The notes: generated from the sequence alone by a model not told the origin. DNA of 21,071 nucleotides from Bryobacteraceae bacterium (GCA_030039005.1 JASHQT010000069.1:1-21071), one strand, 5' to 3'; counted from the stretch's first letter, positions 7,396 to 15,095 are shown. Numbers and translations are program-made.

Positions 7396-8808
7396 TTAAC
7401 CCACCAGCGCCGCCAACTCCTGAACCGCGCTCTTCATGCTTTCAGACTCGGCGGCCAACTGCTCCGCCGCGGCGGCGCCTTGCTCGGCATGTGCCGCGGT
7501 GGATTGCGTCACTAGTTCCATCTCCGCGATCGCCTTGGCGATCTGCTCGGCTCCGTTCGCCTGGTCAGCGCTGTGTTGGGCGACGGTGTCGGCGAGATTC
7601 TTGACAGTGTCGCGAACGCTCCCGCTTTGAGCTCGCGAATTTTCCAGCCGCTCCAAACGCATGTTACTTTCCTTGGCGTCCGCGATGTTTCGGTGGATGA
7701 GATCGGTGCTGGATCTCGCCGCTTCCGCGCAGCGCTGGGCCAGCGTCCGTACTTCATCAGCCACTACCGCGAAGCCCGTGCCCGCTTGGCCTGCCCGCGC
7801 TGCCTCCACGGCTGCATTGAGTGCGAGTAGATTAGTTTGGAACGCGATATCGTCAATCACCTTTAGAGTCCGGGACATTTCTCCGCTGGAGGAATTGATG
7901 GAGTTGATGGTCTGGGCGAGTTCCTCGGCGGCGATTCGCCAGCCTTTTCCGATCTCCTGCGCCTGCGCCAGGAGCTCGGAACATTCCCGCGCCGCTTCGG
8001 CGTTATGATTCGTGGCCGCGCTCATCTCACTCATCGTGGCCGTGGTCTCTTCCAGAGCGGCCGCTTGTTTGGTAGCCCCCGCGGCGAGCGCTTGGGTGGA
8101 GGAGGAGACCTGTGCCGCTGCCACGGCAACCTGTTCGGCGCTGCTGCGAATCTCCGCAACAGTGCGCCCCAACAGGCCGTTGATCCGCCGCAGCATTACG
8201 AGCGACGTGGTGGCAAACGCGGCGATCAGGATCGGCAGCACCGCCGCCATCGTGAGCGAGCTGCTTCTCACCGAGCTCGCCAACTGTTCTTGCCGCCGGG
8301 CCATCAGAACCACGACGCGATCGATCAGATCCGTCGGCGCGCGATCCTGCCCCTGAACCAGCGCATCGGCGCCATGCGGATTCCGGCCTTGGGAGTCTTC
8401 GAACCGTTTCAGAGCGGCGGCGTACTTCGCGGACATGGTCTGGTGGGCAGACGCGAAGTGCTCTATCAGACTCCGAGCCTCGCTATCGTCCAGCGCCGCT
8501 CGAAGTTGCGCCGCCTGTGAAGCCACGGCCTTCTCCTGGTCGTGAAAAGCAATGGAATACTGCTGCAGGGCCGACGCTTCGAATCCGCGTAGCAGGATGT
8601 CCTTCCACTCCTGCACCTGCTTTTTGAACGTCACTTGCAGGACGCGCGCCGCGTCGTCCTCGCGCGCCACCTGTGCATATGCTCGTGAAACGGAATTCAG
8701 CCGGGACAACAGAAATGCCGCCACGCTCAAACACAGCATCCAATTCGCGACAAGTAAGAACAGAGTCCTGCGCGCCAATGTCCATCGCTTCAAAGGGTGT
8801 TCCCCCAT
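7396..8808 (-). CDS. Methyl-accepting chemotaxis protein (transmembrane chemoreceptor)
   Basis: A 470-residue chemoreceptor. TM1 is about 14-35 and TM2 about 186-206, with a mostly helical extracytoplasmic part of roughly 150 residues between, like a four-helix-bundle sensor. The signalling hairpin tip is unmistakable: [20 protein letters not shown] from 317 and [15 protein letters not shown] to 359. No clear HAMP domain is seen after TM2 (only [15 protein letters not shown]), and there is no C-terminal CheR-docking pentapeptide. Start uncertain: the ATG has no ribosome site, whereas an in-frame TTG five codons in is preceded by GGGGGA. The gene follows the SpoIIE phosphatase gene after 44 bases on the same strand. 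No che genes are nearby, so its partners are encoded elsewhere. Ligand unknown. Confidence 0.9.
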   Translation of the reverse strand: MGEHPLKRWTLARRTLFLLVANWMLCLSVAAFLLSRLNSVSRAYAQVAREDDAARVLQVTFKKQVQEWKDILLRGFEASALQQYSIAFHDQEKAVASQAAQLRAALDDSEARSLIEHFASAHQTMSAKYAAALKRFEDSQGRNPHGADALVQGQDRAPTDLIDRVVVLMARRQEQLASSVRSSSLTMAAVLPILIAAFATTSLVMLRRINGLLGRTVAEIRSSAEQVAVAAAQVSSSTQALAAGATKQAAALEETTATMSEMSAATNHNAEAARECSELLAQAQEIGKGWRIAAEELAQTINSINSSSGEMSRTLKVIDDIAFQTNLLALNAAVEAARAGQAGTGFAVVADEVRTLAQRCAEAARSSTDLIHRNIADAKESNMRLERLENSRAQSGSVRDTVKNLADTVAQHSADQANGAEQIAKAIAEMELVTQSTAAHAEQGAAAAEQLAAESESMKSAVQELAALVG

Positions 8809-8852
8809 GGATGCGTATCGGCAGCGATACGAATTGTGTTACGGGTACGCTT

Positions 8853-10517
8853 TTATTGGTACTCTACCACCAGCATCGTGATATCGTCGGCTTGCTCGCT
8901 GCCTTCGCTGAAATCTTCGGCCGCCTCCGATAATTTGGCGTGCAGTTCCGCGCATCCGATTCCCGCGTGCGCGCACAGGAATTCCTGCAAAGCTCGTTTC
9001 TCGAAAAACTCGCCGCCGGCGTTGGCTGCTTCCGACAATCCGTCGCTGAACAACACCAGCTTGTCGCCCGGCTGAAGCTGGATGGTTTTCACTTCGTACA
9101 CCGCGATATCCAGCATCCCGATCGGCATGCCCGTGCTCTCCAGCCGCTCCAGCCGTCCATCGGCGTGCACCAGCACCGGTTTGGGATGCCCGGCGTTGGA
9201 CCAGCGCAGTTCGCCCCTCCGGTCGAGCGTGCAGTACACCACCGTCGCGTATTTCTCTCCGCGCGCCCGCTCGATCAGGAAGCGGTTCACGCGTGACATC
9301 ATTTCCTCGATGGGCAAATTCCCCTCGGACGCGAAAACGAACGCGCCCTCGAGCAGCGCCGCCAGCAGCGCCGCGCTGACGCCTTTACCGGAAACATCGG
9401 CGATCATGAACGCATAGCGATCCGGACCCGCCTGCCGCACGTCGAAGTAGTCGCCGCCCACCTGCCGTGACGCGATGCTCGACCCCACGGCGCGAAACCA
9501 GCCCTCGGACGGCAGTTCACTCGGCAGCAAGCCGCTCTGAATGCTGCGCGCGATGTTCAGCTCTTCTTCCAGCCGCTGCTTGGCACGCTCCTCTTCGAGC
9601 AACCGGGCGTTTTCGAGAATCGTCGATGCTTCGAGCGCCAGCGTTTGCAAAATCTCGCGGTTCCCCGCCGACAGATCCGCCGCCGCCACGCGCGAATCCA
9701 TGTACAACACACCCACAGTGTTGTTTAGCGAAGTGGCCACGGTCTCCTGCATCGAGCCGGTCCGCACCTGGATCAGCGGCACGCACACCACGCTGCGCAG
9801 CTCCAGGTCGGCCACCGACATCTCCGGCCGGAGTCCCTCGGCGCCCTGAGGATCGAACGTCATCGACAGCAGATCGCGCCGCGTGCGCAGCGCCCGGTTG
9901 ATCAGCGAACGCGGCACACCCAAGTCGGACTGATCCAGCGGCATTCCGCGCCGGTCGCGCGCCACCGCTACTTCCAGTTGATCGTTCTTGCCGAGCAGCA
10001 GGAATCCGCGCTCGGCCCCGGTCACCGATAGCGCCGCGTCCACCACCGCGGTCAGCACGTCTTGCGTCGATAGCGAGCTTTGCAGCGCGCGCGCCACTTC
10101 CACCAGAGACCGCAGCTTGGCCAGGCTGTTCGCGCCGGTCCCCGCCTGCCCGGCCATCGCCCCGAGATACCGGTTGAGCTCGTCTTCCTGCAGAGTGAAC
10201 GCCAGCCGGTAGGAATCCGGGAAGCCGAAATCGATGCGGTCGCCTTCCCGCAGCTTGTGCTGCTTGATGCGCTGCCCGTTCACGAAAACGCCGTGCCGGC
10301 TGTCCAGGTCCTCGATGACGTAATCGCCGTTATGCGATGAAATCCGCGCGTGGCTGCGCGAGATGCGGTTGTCGCGCAGCACCAGGTTGTTTTCGCCCTG
10401 CCGCCCGATCAGGAACGGCACGGCATCGATGCTCACGCGGCTGCGGTTGCCGGAGGGATTCATCACCGCCAGCGCCGGCGCCCGGCCGGAAGGGGACGCT
10501 TCTCCGCCCGGCGTCAT
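8853..10517 (-). CDS. FHA-GAF-SpoIIE serine phosphatase (RsbU-like)
   Basis: A 554-residue cytosolic signalling protein. An FHA domain (about 20-110) has GRQ at 38, RSHARIS at 54-60 and GVFVN at 76-80, the usual phosphothreonine-binding residues. A GAF domain follows (about 145-305), then a short coiled linker (305-325) and a PPM/SpoIIE phosphatase domain (about 325-554) with GGDYFDV (354-360), ADVSGKG (373-379), NAGH (441-444), FSDGLSEA (490-497) and DDITMLV (544-550), which supply the metal-binding Asp residues. Such proteins dephosphorylate anti-anti-sigma factors in partner-switching pathways; no such partner is in the window. Its ATG overlaps the stop of the Fur-family gene by four bases, so output is tied to Fur translation. 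The chemoreceptor gene follows. Confidence 0.92.
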   Translation of the reverse strand: MTPGGEASPSGRAPALAVMNPSGNRSRVSIDAVPFLIGRQGENNLVLRDNRISRSHARISSHNGDYVIEDLDSRHGVFVNGQRIKQHKLREGDRIDFGFPDSYRLAFTLQEDELNRYLGAMAGQAGTGANSLAKLRSLVEVARALQSSLSTQDVLTAVVDAALSVTGAERGFLLLGKNDQLEVAVARDRRGMPLDQSDLGVPRSLINRALRTRRDLLSMTFDPQGAEGLRPEMSVADLELRSVVCVPLIQVRTGSMQETVATSLNNTVGVLYMDSRVAAADLSAGNREILQTLALEASTILENARLLEEERAKQRLEEELNIARSIQSGLLPSELPSEGWFRAVGSSIASRQVGGDYFDVRQAGPDRYAFMIADVSGKGVSAALLAALLEGAFVFASEGNLPIEEMMSRVNRFLIERARGEKYATVVYCTLDRRGELRWSNAGHPKPVLVHADGRLERLESTGMPIGMLDIAVYEVKTIQLQPGDKLVLFSDGLSEAANAGGEFFEKRALQEFLCAHAGIGCAELHAKLSEAAEDFSEGSEQADDITMLVVEYQ

Positions 10518-11026
10518 CCATGGCCCCGGGGCTGGGCTGACCGCCTGTTAGGAGCCGCGCTCTCCGGTTCGCCCGCCTCGCTCAGCTCCTTGGCGCGCAG
10601 CACGCGGCAATGCGAACAGTAGCCGCCCACTTCCGTGCGCGCCAGCACGACCTCAAAACCGAAATGCGTCTCGATCTGTTCGCGCATCTTTTGCAGCAAA
10701 TCGCCAAAAAATTCCTCGATTTTGCCGCAGCGCAGGCAAATCACGTGGGCGTGTTCCTGCTTGAGCCGCGTCTCGTAGTAGTGCTGGTCCCCGGAGTGAT
10801 GCATCAGGTCCAGCTCATCCACCAGACCGCCTTCCTTCAGCAGCTTGAGCGTGCGATACACAGTCACGCGGTTCAGCTTGGGATCTTTTTCGCGCGCCAG
10901 CGTGAACAGCTGCTCGGCGTCCAGGTGCTGGCCGGATTCATCGATCAGGTCCAACAGGATTTTGCGCTGCCGCGTCAGCCGCACGCCTTTTTCCTTGAGC
11001 GAATCTTTGATGCCGGAAATCGCCAT
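10514..11026 (-). CDS. Fur-family metal- or peroxide-responsive repressor
   Basis: A 170-residue Fur-superfamily regulator. The winged-helix DNA-binding half (1-85) contains LTRQRKILLDLI and the recognition-helix stretch NRVTVYRTLKLL. The dimer half has EHAHVICLRC (His92, His94, Cys97, Cys100) and a second CxxC at Cys137/Cys140, the structural Cys4 zinc site found in Fur and PerR. Whether the regulatory site senses Fe, Mn, Zn or peroxide cannot be settled from sequence. A 25-residue Glu/Arg/Pro tail beyond the fold is longer than usual and runs into the overlap with the next gene. First gene of the run leading to the FHA-GAF-SpoIIE phosphatase and the chemoreceptor. No perfect Fur box was seen upstream. 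Confidence 0.92.
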   Translation of the reverse strand: MAISGIKDSLKEKGVRLTRQRKILLDLIDESGQHLDAEQLFTLAREKDPKLNRVTVYRTLKLLKEGGLVDELDLMHHSGDQHYYETRLKQEHAHVICLRCGKIEEFFGDLLQKMREQIETHFGFEVVLARTEVGGYCSHCRVLRAKELSEAGEPESAAPNRRSAQPRGHG

Positions 11027-11041
11027 GACCGACCCGTTCGA

Positions 11042-11411
11042 CCTTACCCAGGTAGTGTATCAGTTTGCGCCTGGGCCTCCAGAAAGTGAGAGGATCTCAT
11101 TTTTGCAGGGCTTATCCCCTCCCTGCGTGCATTCTTCGCCCACTCTTCATCCGCTGTTTGGAAAGGGGTCCCCGCGCCCTAGCTACGCTGCGGAGAAACG
11201 CCACAAGGCGGATCCAAATCCTATGTGATTTGCCCGTCCGCCTCGTGCAGCTCGGCCCGACACGCCCGCAGCCGGAGGAACTCCAGGAAGCGCGGCCCTG
11301 GACATCGAGGGACGCTCCGTTCGTTGGCGCGGCTTCTTCGGTTCCCGCGTTTTCTGCTGCCCTCTAACCCGCTAACTCTAAAGCGCTCAATTCATTGAGA
11401 ATGTTTAATTC
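11042..11411. other. Non-coding gap, no recognised gene
   Basis: Short open frames occur but none has family features, a convincing ribosome site or a signal peptide. I found no tRNA cloverleaf, RNase P, tmRNA or 6S-like motif by eye. It must hold the fur promoter on the left, and upstream sequence of the rightward small-protein gene. An AT-rich patch near 11385-11410 contains CATT-GAG-AATG, a short inverted repeat too weak to call an operator. Confidence 0.4.
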
Positions 11412-11441
11412 CCAACCCCGGCTCTCTATTCACCGGGTTGG
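11412..11441 (+). promoter_or_regulatory. GC-rich stem-loop just before a small exported-protein gene
   Basis: CCAACCCCGG (11412-11421) pairs with CCGGGTTGG (11433-11441) with one bulged C and an 11-base loop. It ends 14 bases before the GTG start and is followed at once by TATGAT (11444-11449), a good -10 hexamer. It may therefore be an upstream operator or a terminator of leftover transcription, not an mRNA leader structure. Confidence 0.4.
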
Positions 11442-11455
11442 TTTATGATGCAAGT

Positions 11456-11827
11456 GTGCGGCTCCGTATCGCGGCTCTTGTGTTCGGTGCGGGGGCGCTC
11501 GTCGCGGCCGGCGGGTGGGCGCAGGGTGGGGCCCAAGAGGACGCTAGCCTGAATAAGTCCACGGCCCCCGCGGACAGCCAGCACGAGCCCAAGTATGACC
11601 AGACGTTCTCGGGTCCCGTGATCGAGCTGACGGCCACCAAAATCACGGTCTCGCGCAGCATCCTGGGCAAGCACGAGAAGCGCAGTTTCCTGCTCCAATC
11701 CGATACGCGCATCGAAGGCAAGCTCCGCATGCACGTCAAAGTGACCGTGGGTTATATTTCCACCGATGACGGCGATGTCGCGCGCCTGGTGGTGGTGCGC
11801 GCCAAAACGACGAGCAAGAATCAATAG
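11456..11827 (+). CDS. Small exported beta protein, DUF5666-like
   Basis: A 123-residue protein. I choose the GTG start that gives MRLRIAALVFGAGALVAAGG with cleavage near GWAQ; a TTG six codons earlier (11438) lies inside a stem-loop. The mature part has a polar linker (to about residue 45) and then a compact beta domain: FSGPVIELTATKITVSRSI, a strand with RSFLLQSDTRIEG, then VKVTVGYISTDDGDVARLVV. This alternation, 'effect on X, value, then metal-like tolerance strand', is the look of small periplasmic OB-like DUF5666-type domains; the assignment is weak. No Shine-Dalgarno; a TATGAT lies seven bases before the start, so it may be leaderless. Convergent with glmU, 13 bases apart. Function unknown. 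Confidence 0.65.
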   Translation: MRLRIAALVFGAGALVAAGGWAQGGAQEDASLNKSTAPADSQHEPKYDQTFSGPVIELTATKITVSRSILGKHEKRSFLLQSDTRIEGKLRMHVKVTVGYISTDDGDVARLVVVRAKTTSKNQ

Positions 11828-11840
11828 GTAAAAAGACGCC

Positions 11841-13229
11841 CTAGCTTTTCTTCTTTTTTCTCTTCGCGGCCCAGCCTTCTTTGTTGGTCTGCCGCGCGCG
11901 GCCGAGCGCCAGCGCCTCCGGCGGGACCGTATCGGTGATCACCGAGCCCGCGCCGATGTAGCTTCCGTCGCCGATCTCGAGCGGGGCGACGAGTGTCGAA
12001 TTGCTGCCCACAAACGCGTCTTTGCCGATCCCGGTTTTGTGTTTCGCAGCCCCGTCGTAATTGCACGTGATGGTGCCAGCGCCGATGTTTGTGCGCTCGC
12101 CGATCTCGGCATCGCCCAGGTACGCCAGATGATTGGCTTTCGCGCCCGCGCCCATGCGCGTGTTCTTAAGCTCGACGAAGTTGCCGATGTGCGCGCTTTC
12201 ACCGACCCGGTTGCCTTGCCGCAAGCGCGCGTAGGGGCCGATCCGCGCGCCCGATTCCACGTGTGAATCCGTAATAGAAGTGAACGGCAACACCTCCACG
12301 CCCGAGGCCAGCCTGGAATTTTCGACGATGGAGCACGCGCCGATGCGGCATTCCTCGCCGATTTCGGTGCGGCCGAGGATCTGAGCGAACGGGCCCACGG
12401 TGGAATCCTCGCCGATGCGCACGCACGCGTCGATGGTCACCGTCTCGGGCTTCTCGATGGTCACCCCAGCCAGCATCAGCTCCTGCACTTTGCGATCGCG
12501 AAAGATCTTGTCGACGGCGGCCAGCTCGGCGCGCGTGTTGATCCCTAGCAGTTCCGCGGGGTTGTCCAGTTCCATGGCGGCGACGGTGTGTCTGGCGCGG
12601 CCGAAGATCTCGACGATATCGGTCAGATAATATTCCTGCGCCGGATTGTCGGGCCGGATTTCGGGCAGATGCCTCCACAGCAGGTCCGCGCGAAAACAGT
12701 AGATGCCGGAGTTGATGAAGGGGATGGCAAGCTGCGCGGGCGTGGCGGCTTTGTGTTCCACGATGGCGCGAACCTCGCCCTGCTCGCCGAAGACGATGCG
12801 GCCGTAACCGGTGGGGTCGGCGAGACGCGTCGTGATCAGCGTTGCGGCGACATCACTAGAGGTTTGCCGCCGAACCAACTCGGTCAGAGTCGCCGAGGAA
12901 AGCAGCGGGCAGTCGCCATATAACACGACGACGTAACCCGGCTCGGATTCGAGCGCCGGCCGGCAGGCGAGCACGGCGTGGCCCGTTCCCTTCTGTTCGC
13001 TCTGCTCCACGAAGCGCACTCCGGCGGGCGCCAGCAGCGCGCGCACCTGCTCGGCCTGATGACCGATCACTACCGTGATGTTGCCTGCAGGCGCAATGGC
13101 CCGGGCGGTCTGGACCACGTGCTCGATTAACGTCATGCCGCCTGCGCGGTGCAGCACTTTGGCGCGCTTGGATTTCATCCGCGTGCCCAGACCCGCCGCC
13201 AGGATCACCACATTCGTCGGGGATGTCAT
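11841..13229 (-). CDS. glmU: Bifunctional GlcN-1-P acetyltransferase / UDP-GlcNAc pyrophosphorylase
   Basis: A 462-residue GlmU, the usual length. The N-terminal nucleotidyltransferase half starts with VVILAAGLGTRMKSKRAKVL, the UTP-binding signature, and has the GTGHAVLA and LYGDCPLL motifs. The C-terminal half is a left-handed beta-helix of hexapeptide repeats, including ANHLAYLGDAEIG with His367 at the acetyltransferase catalytic position and the TNIGAGTITCNYDG segment. It makes UDP-N-acetylglucosamine from GlcN-1-P for peptidoglycan and lipopolysaccharide. The tail ends in a Lys run (KRKKKKS). The ATG has no visible Shine-Dalgarno. It lies 78 bases after the yvcK gene on the same strand, and both act on supply of cell-wall precursors. 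Confidence 0.96.
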   Translation of the reverse strand: MTSPTNVVILAAGLGTRMKSKRAKVLHRAGGMTLIEHVVQTARAIAPAGNITVVIGHQAEQVRALLAPAGVRFVEQSEQKGTGHAVLACRPALESEPGYVVVLYGDCPLLSSATLTELVRRQTSSDVAATLITTRLADPTGYGRIVFGEQGEVRAIVEHKAATPAQLAIPFINSGIYCFRADLLWRHLPEIRPDNPAQEYYLTDIVEIFGRARHTVAAMELDNPAELLGINTRAELAAVDKIFRDRKVQELMLAGVTIEKPETVTIDACVRIGEDSTVGPFAQILGRTEIGEECRIGACSIVENSRLASGVEVLPFTSITDSHVESGARIGPYARLRQGNRVGESAHIGNFVELKNTRMGAGAKANHLAYLGDAEIGERTNIGAGTITCNYDGAAKHKTGIGKDAFVGSNSTLVAPLEIGDGSYIGAGSVITDTVPPEALALGRARQTNKEGWAAKRKKKKS

Positions 13230-13307
13230 TGGTGCGGCTGGAGGCAGGGCCCGGGGTAGGGCTGGGGGTGAGCCGTGCGGTCAGGCCGGCCCCAACGTCG
13301 GATCGCT

Positions 13308-14312
13308 TCAGGCTCTCGTAAGGACACTCACTCTCCGGCGGGCCGTTTGTCCCCGCTTTGCCAATTGTAGTGCAACCTCGGCGGAGGCGCGCGGATCATG
13401 GCGCACGACGTTGCCGGAAGCCAGCAGATCGGCCGCCACCACCTGCAATCCCATCTCGGCCAGGCGTTCCACGTCGTTCAGCACCGGCCGCGCTTTTTGG
13501 GCGGCGTACTTGCGCTTCTGGCGCGGATTGATCGCCCGCGTGTTGACCACCACGACGTCGATCAATGGCCGGCCGGCGTGGCGATGAATCGCCTCCACGT
13601 GATCGGAGGCGCGAAAGCCGATGGTCTCGCCCGGCTGCCACATCAGGTTGACAAAGTAGGCCTTTAGAGCCCGGCTGTTGTGGACGGCGGACGCGATTCC
13701 ATCCACCAGAAGGTTGGGAATCACGCTCGTGAACAGCGAGCCGGGGCCCAACGTGATGAGATCGGCCTCATCGATGGCCGCCAGAGTTTCCGGAAGCGGG
13801 CGGCAGTGGCGCGGCTTCAGCCGGAGGCGGCTGATGCGCGAGCGGCTCTTTCCGATCCGGGTCTCCCCCTGGACGACGGAGCCGTCTTCCAACTCCGCTT
13901 CCAGCACGACATTGGTGGTGGTGGCCGGATAGATGCGGCCCAGGCTTGCCAGAACCTCCGAGGAGACCTTGACGGCTTGTGCGAAATCCCCTGTCAAGTT
14001 TGTCAGGGCAGTTAGGAAAAGGTTGCCGAAACTATGACCTTTGAGACCCCTCCCGCCACGGAAGCGATACTGGAACAGCTTGGATAGCAGGCCTTCGTCT
14101 TCCGATAGAGCCACCATGCAGTTGCGAATATCGCCGGGAGGCAGGACGTCAAAATCGCGGCGCAGGCGGCCGGAACTGCCTCCATCGTCGGTAACCGTAA
14201 CAATCGCAGTGATTTCCACTTCGCGAGGTTCGCGGGCGTAATGCTTCAACCCGTTGAGCAGGGTGGAGAGCCCGGTGCCTCCTCCGATAGCGACGATGCG
14301 AAAAGGCGTCAT
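13308..14312 (-). CDS. yvcK: YvcK/CofD-family gluconeogenesis and envelope factor
   Basis: A 334-residue YvcK-type protein beginning MTPFRIVAIGGGTGLSTLL. The nucleotide-binding loop GGGTGLS, the TDDGGSSGRLR segment, PPGDIRNCMVALS, GHSFGNLF and LGPGSLFTSVIPNLLV are family hallmarks. YvcK binds UDP-GlcNAc in Bacillus and is needed for cell wall synthesis under gluconeogenic growth; the related CofD makes coenzyme F420, but the N-terminal and GPGS signatures fit YvcK better and no F420 genes are here. An in-frame ATG 24 codons upstream (14384) would add a tail containing a duplicated FSQTE; family alignment favours the later ATG. Next gene downstream is glmU. Neither start has a good ribosome site. 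Confidence 0.9.
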   Translation of the reverse strand: MTPFRIVAIGGGTGLSTLLNGLKHYAREPREVEITAIVTVTDDGGSSGRLRRDFDVLPPGDIRNCMVALSEDEGLLSKLFQYRFRGGRGLKGHSFGNLFLTALTNLTGDFAQAVKVSSEVLASLGRIYPATTTNVVLEAELEDGSVVQGETRIGKSRSRISRLRLKPRHCRPLPETLAAIDEADLITLGPGSLFTSVIPNLLVDGIASAVHNSRALKAYFVNLMWQPGETIGFRASDHVEAIHRHAGRPLIDVVVVNTRAINPRQKRKYAAQKARPVLNDVERLAEMGLQVVAADLLASGNVVRHDPRASAEVALQLAKRGQTARRRVSVLTRA

Positions 14313-14355
14313 GGTTTTTAAACTCAGGGTGTTCCGATCCCCGGTGAAGGGTTCC

Positions 14356-14382
14356 GTCTGGCTAAACTCTGTCTGGCTAAAC
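14356..14382. repeat. Tandem 12-base repeat upstream of yvcK
   Basis: GTCTGGCTAAAC occurs at 14356-14367 and again at 14371-14382, a 15-base period. If the longer yvcK start were used it would encode FSQTEFSQTE. With the shorter start it is leader or operator DNA about 45-70 bases before the ATG. Confidence 0.6.
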
Positions 14383-14409
14383 ATAGGATCGCAGGTTCCG
14401 TTCGAAGCT

Positions 14410-14439
14410 TCTATGAGCCGCGGGGATCAAACTCATAGA
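14410..14439. repeat. Eight-base inverted repeat in yvcK upstream region
   Basis: TCTATGAG (14410-14417) and CTCATAGA (14432-14439) form a perfect eight-base stem around a 14-base loop. It lies between the 50-residue zinc-ribbon gene and yvcK. No T-run follows on either strand, so an operator or attenuating hairpin is more likely than an intrinsic terminator. Confidence 0.45.
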
Positions 14440-14468
14440 GCGTTCCGGATAGCAAAGTTGTACTAATT

Positions 14469-14492
14469 ACGCCGAAAAAATCTCACCGGCGT
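14469..14492 (-). repeat. Short GC stem downstream of the zinc-ribbon gene
   Basis: ACGCCG (14469-14474) and CGGCGT (14487-14492) pair around a loop that reads with a T-run on the minus strand. It follows the stop of the 50-residue gene by 14 bases. The T-run sits in the loop and not after the stem, so a terminator call is weak. Confidence 0.3.
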
Positions 14493-14505
14493 TAGGGGGA
14501 ACGAT

Positions 14506-14658
14506 TTATGCGGCGGGTTGGTCGTCCTCGTCGTAAGCGGGGACAATGCTTTCCAGGTCTTCGGCTTCGAACACCTGGTCGCAATCGAGGCATCGGACAT
14601 AATCCACACCGTCGCGTCTGGCGAGGATTTCCGTGCGGTTGTGATTACAGGGCTGCAT
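14506..14658 (-). CDS. 50-residue zinc-ribbon-like small protein
   Basis: A complete small gene read from ATG to TAA. The peptide starts MQPCNHNRTEILARRDGVDY and continues with VRCLDCDQVFEAEDLES and an acidic tail. Cys4 and His6 (CNH), plus Cys23 and Cys26 (CLDC), make a plausible four-ligand zinc site in a two-stranded ribbon, the fold used by many mini adaptor proteins. I recall similar short acidobacterial proteins but cannot name a family. A sigma70-type promoter lies 24 bases before the ATG, giving a leader of about 17 bases that lacks a Shine-Dalgarno site and is pyrimidine-rich. It is upstream of yvcK on the same strand and divergent from the 78-residue Cys/His gene. A role in nucleic-acid or protein binding is a guess. 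Confidence 0.72.
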   Translation of the reverse strand: MQPCNHNRTEILARRDGVDYVRCLDCDQVFEAEDLESIVPAYDEDDQPAA

Positions 14659-14681
14659 AGAGAAAGTAGGAGATTATCCCC

Positions 14682-14709
14682 ATTCTAAGCATGGGGAACG
14701 TCTTGTCAA
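14682..14709 (-). promoter_or_regulatory. Sigma70-type promoter for the zinc-ribbon gene
   Basis: On the minus strand a perfect TTGACA (-35, 14704-14709) and TAGAAT (-10, 14682-14687) are 16 bases apart, the best promoter in the window. The -35 overlaps the left arm of an inverted repeat, so a repressor bound there could block it. Confidence 0.65.
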
Positions 14710-14760
14710 GCCCCCAAAAGTCCTCCCAAACCCGCGGTCCGGGCTGATTTCAGGGGGCTT
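14708..14760. repeat. Spaced inverted repeat AAGCCCCC / GGGGGCTT in a divergent intergenic region
   Basis: AAGCCCCC (14708-14715) and GGGGGCTT (14753-14760) are perfect complements 37 bases apart, centre to centre 45 bases (about four helical turns). The left arm touches the -35 of the zinc-ribbon promoter; the right arm is about 100 bases upstream of the rightward 78-residue gene. Either a DNA-looping operator pair or a long stem. Confidence 0.4.
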
Positions 14761-14858
14761 CCTCTGGTTCGGGCCTCGCGCCGGGGGGCATTCCCACCGA
14801 CTCTGCCCGTCTCAAGCACAAAATAGGATCGTCGTGTTTTGAACAGGAAGGTGATAGA

Positions 14859-15095
14859 ATGTTTTGCGTGACGGACTTCGAGCGCCAGGAAGCCGGCCGG
14901 TTCAAGCAGTGGACCCGGGATAAACTACGCGGCCTCCGCTGCCCGGACCATCATCAGCCTCCACGCTTGCATTTTTCCGGACTATCGCTGCGGGACTTGA
15001 AAATCTCCATGAGCGGCTGTTGCGACAAATTGATGGGACTGGCGAACGCGCGAATCGCCGCCGCGTCCGACGCCGGCATCGAGGGACCCGCTTAA
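14859..15095 (+). CDS. 78-residue Cys/His-containing hypothetical protein
   Basis: A small protein beginning MFCVTDFERQEAGRFKQWTR. It has one of the strongest ribosome sites here: AGGAAGG seven bases before the ATG. The centre reads CPDHHQPPRLHFSG (Cys28, His31, His32), followed by LRDLKISMSGCCDKLMGLAN (Cys54, Cys55), i.e. a C-x2-HH plus CC pattern that could bind metal, with a beta-hairpin then helix arrangement. I have seen this layout in short uncharacterised bacterial proteins but know no function. No signal peptide. It is divergent from the 50-residue zinc-ribbon gene and convergent with the aminotransferase gene, with two adjoining hairpins between the stops. Confidence 0.68.
   Translation: MFCVTDFERQEAGRFKQWTRDKLRGLRCPDHHQPPRLHFSGLSLRDLKISMSGCCDKLMGLANARIAAASDAGIEGPA

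Noticed and set aside
8005..8520. 171-codon frame on the plus strand over the chemoreceptor
   Set aside because: Antisense shadow of the chemoreceptor with an Arg/His-rich product.
11065..11367. 100-codon open frame in the gap next to fur
   Set aside because: No ribosome site, no signal peptide, composition biased to Arg/Pro/Ala, no recognisable domain.
11388..11408. CATT-GAG-AATG as a Fur box
   Set aside because: Only four-base arms and little match to the 19-base Fur consensus.
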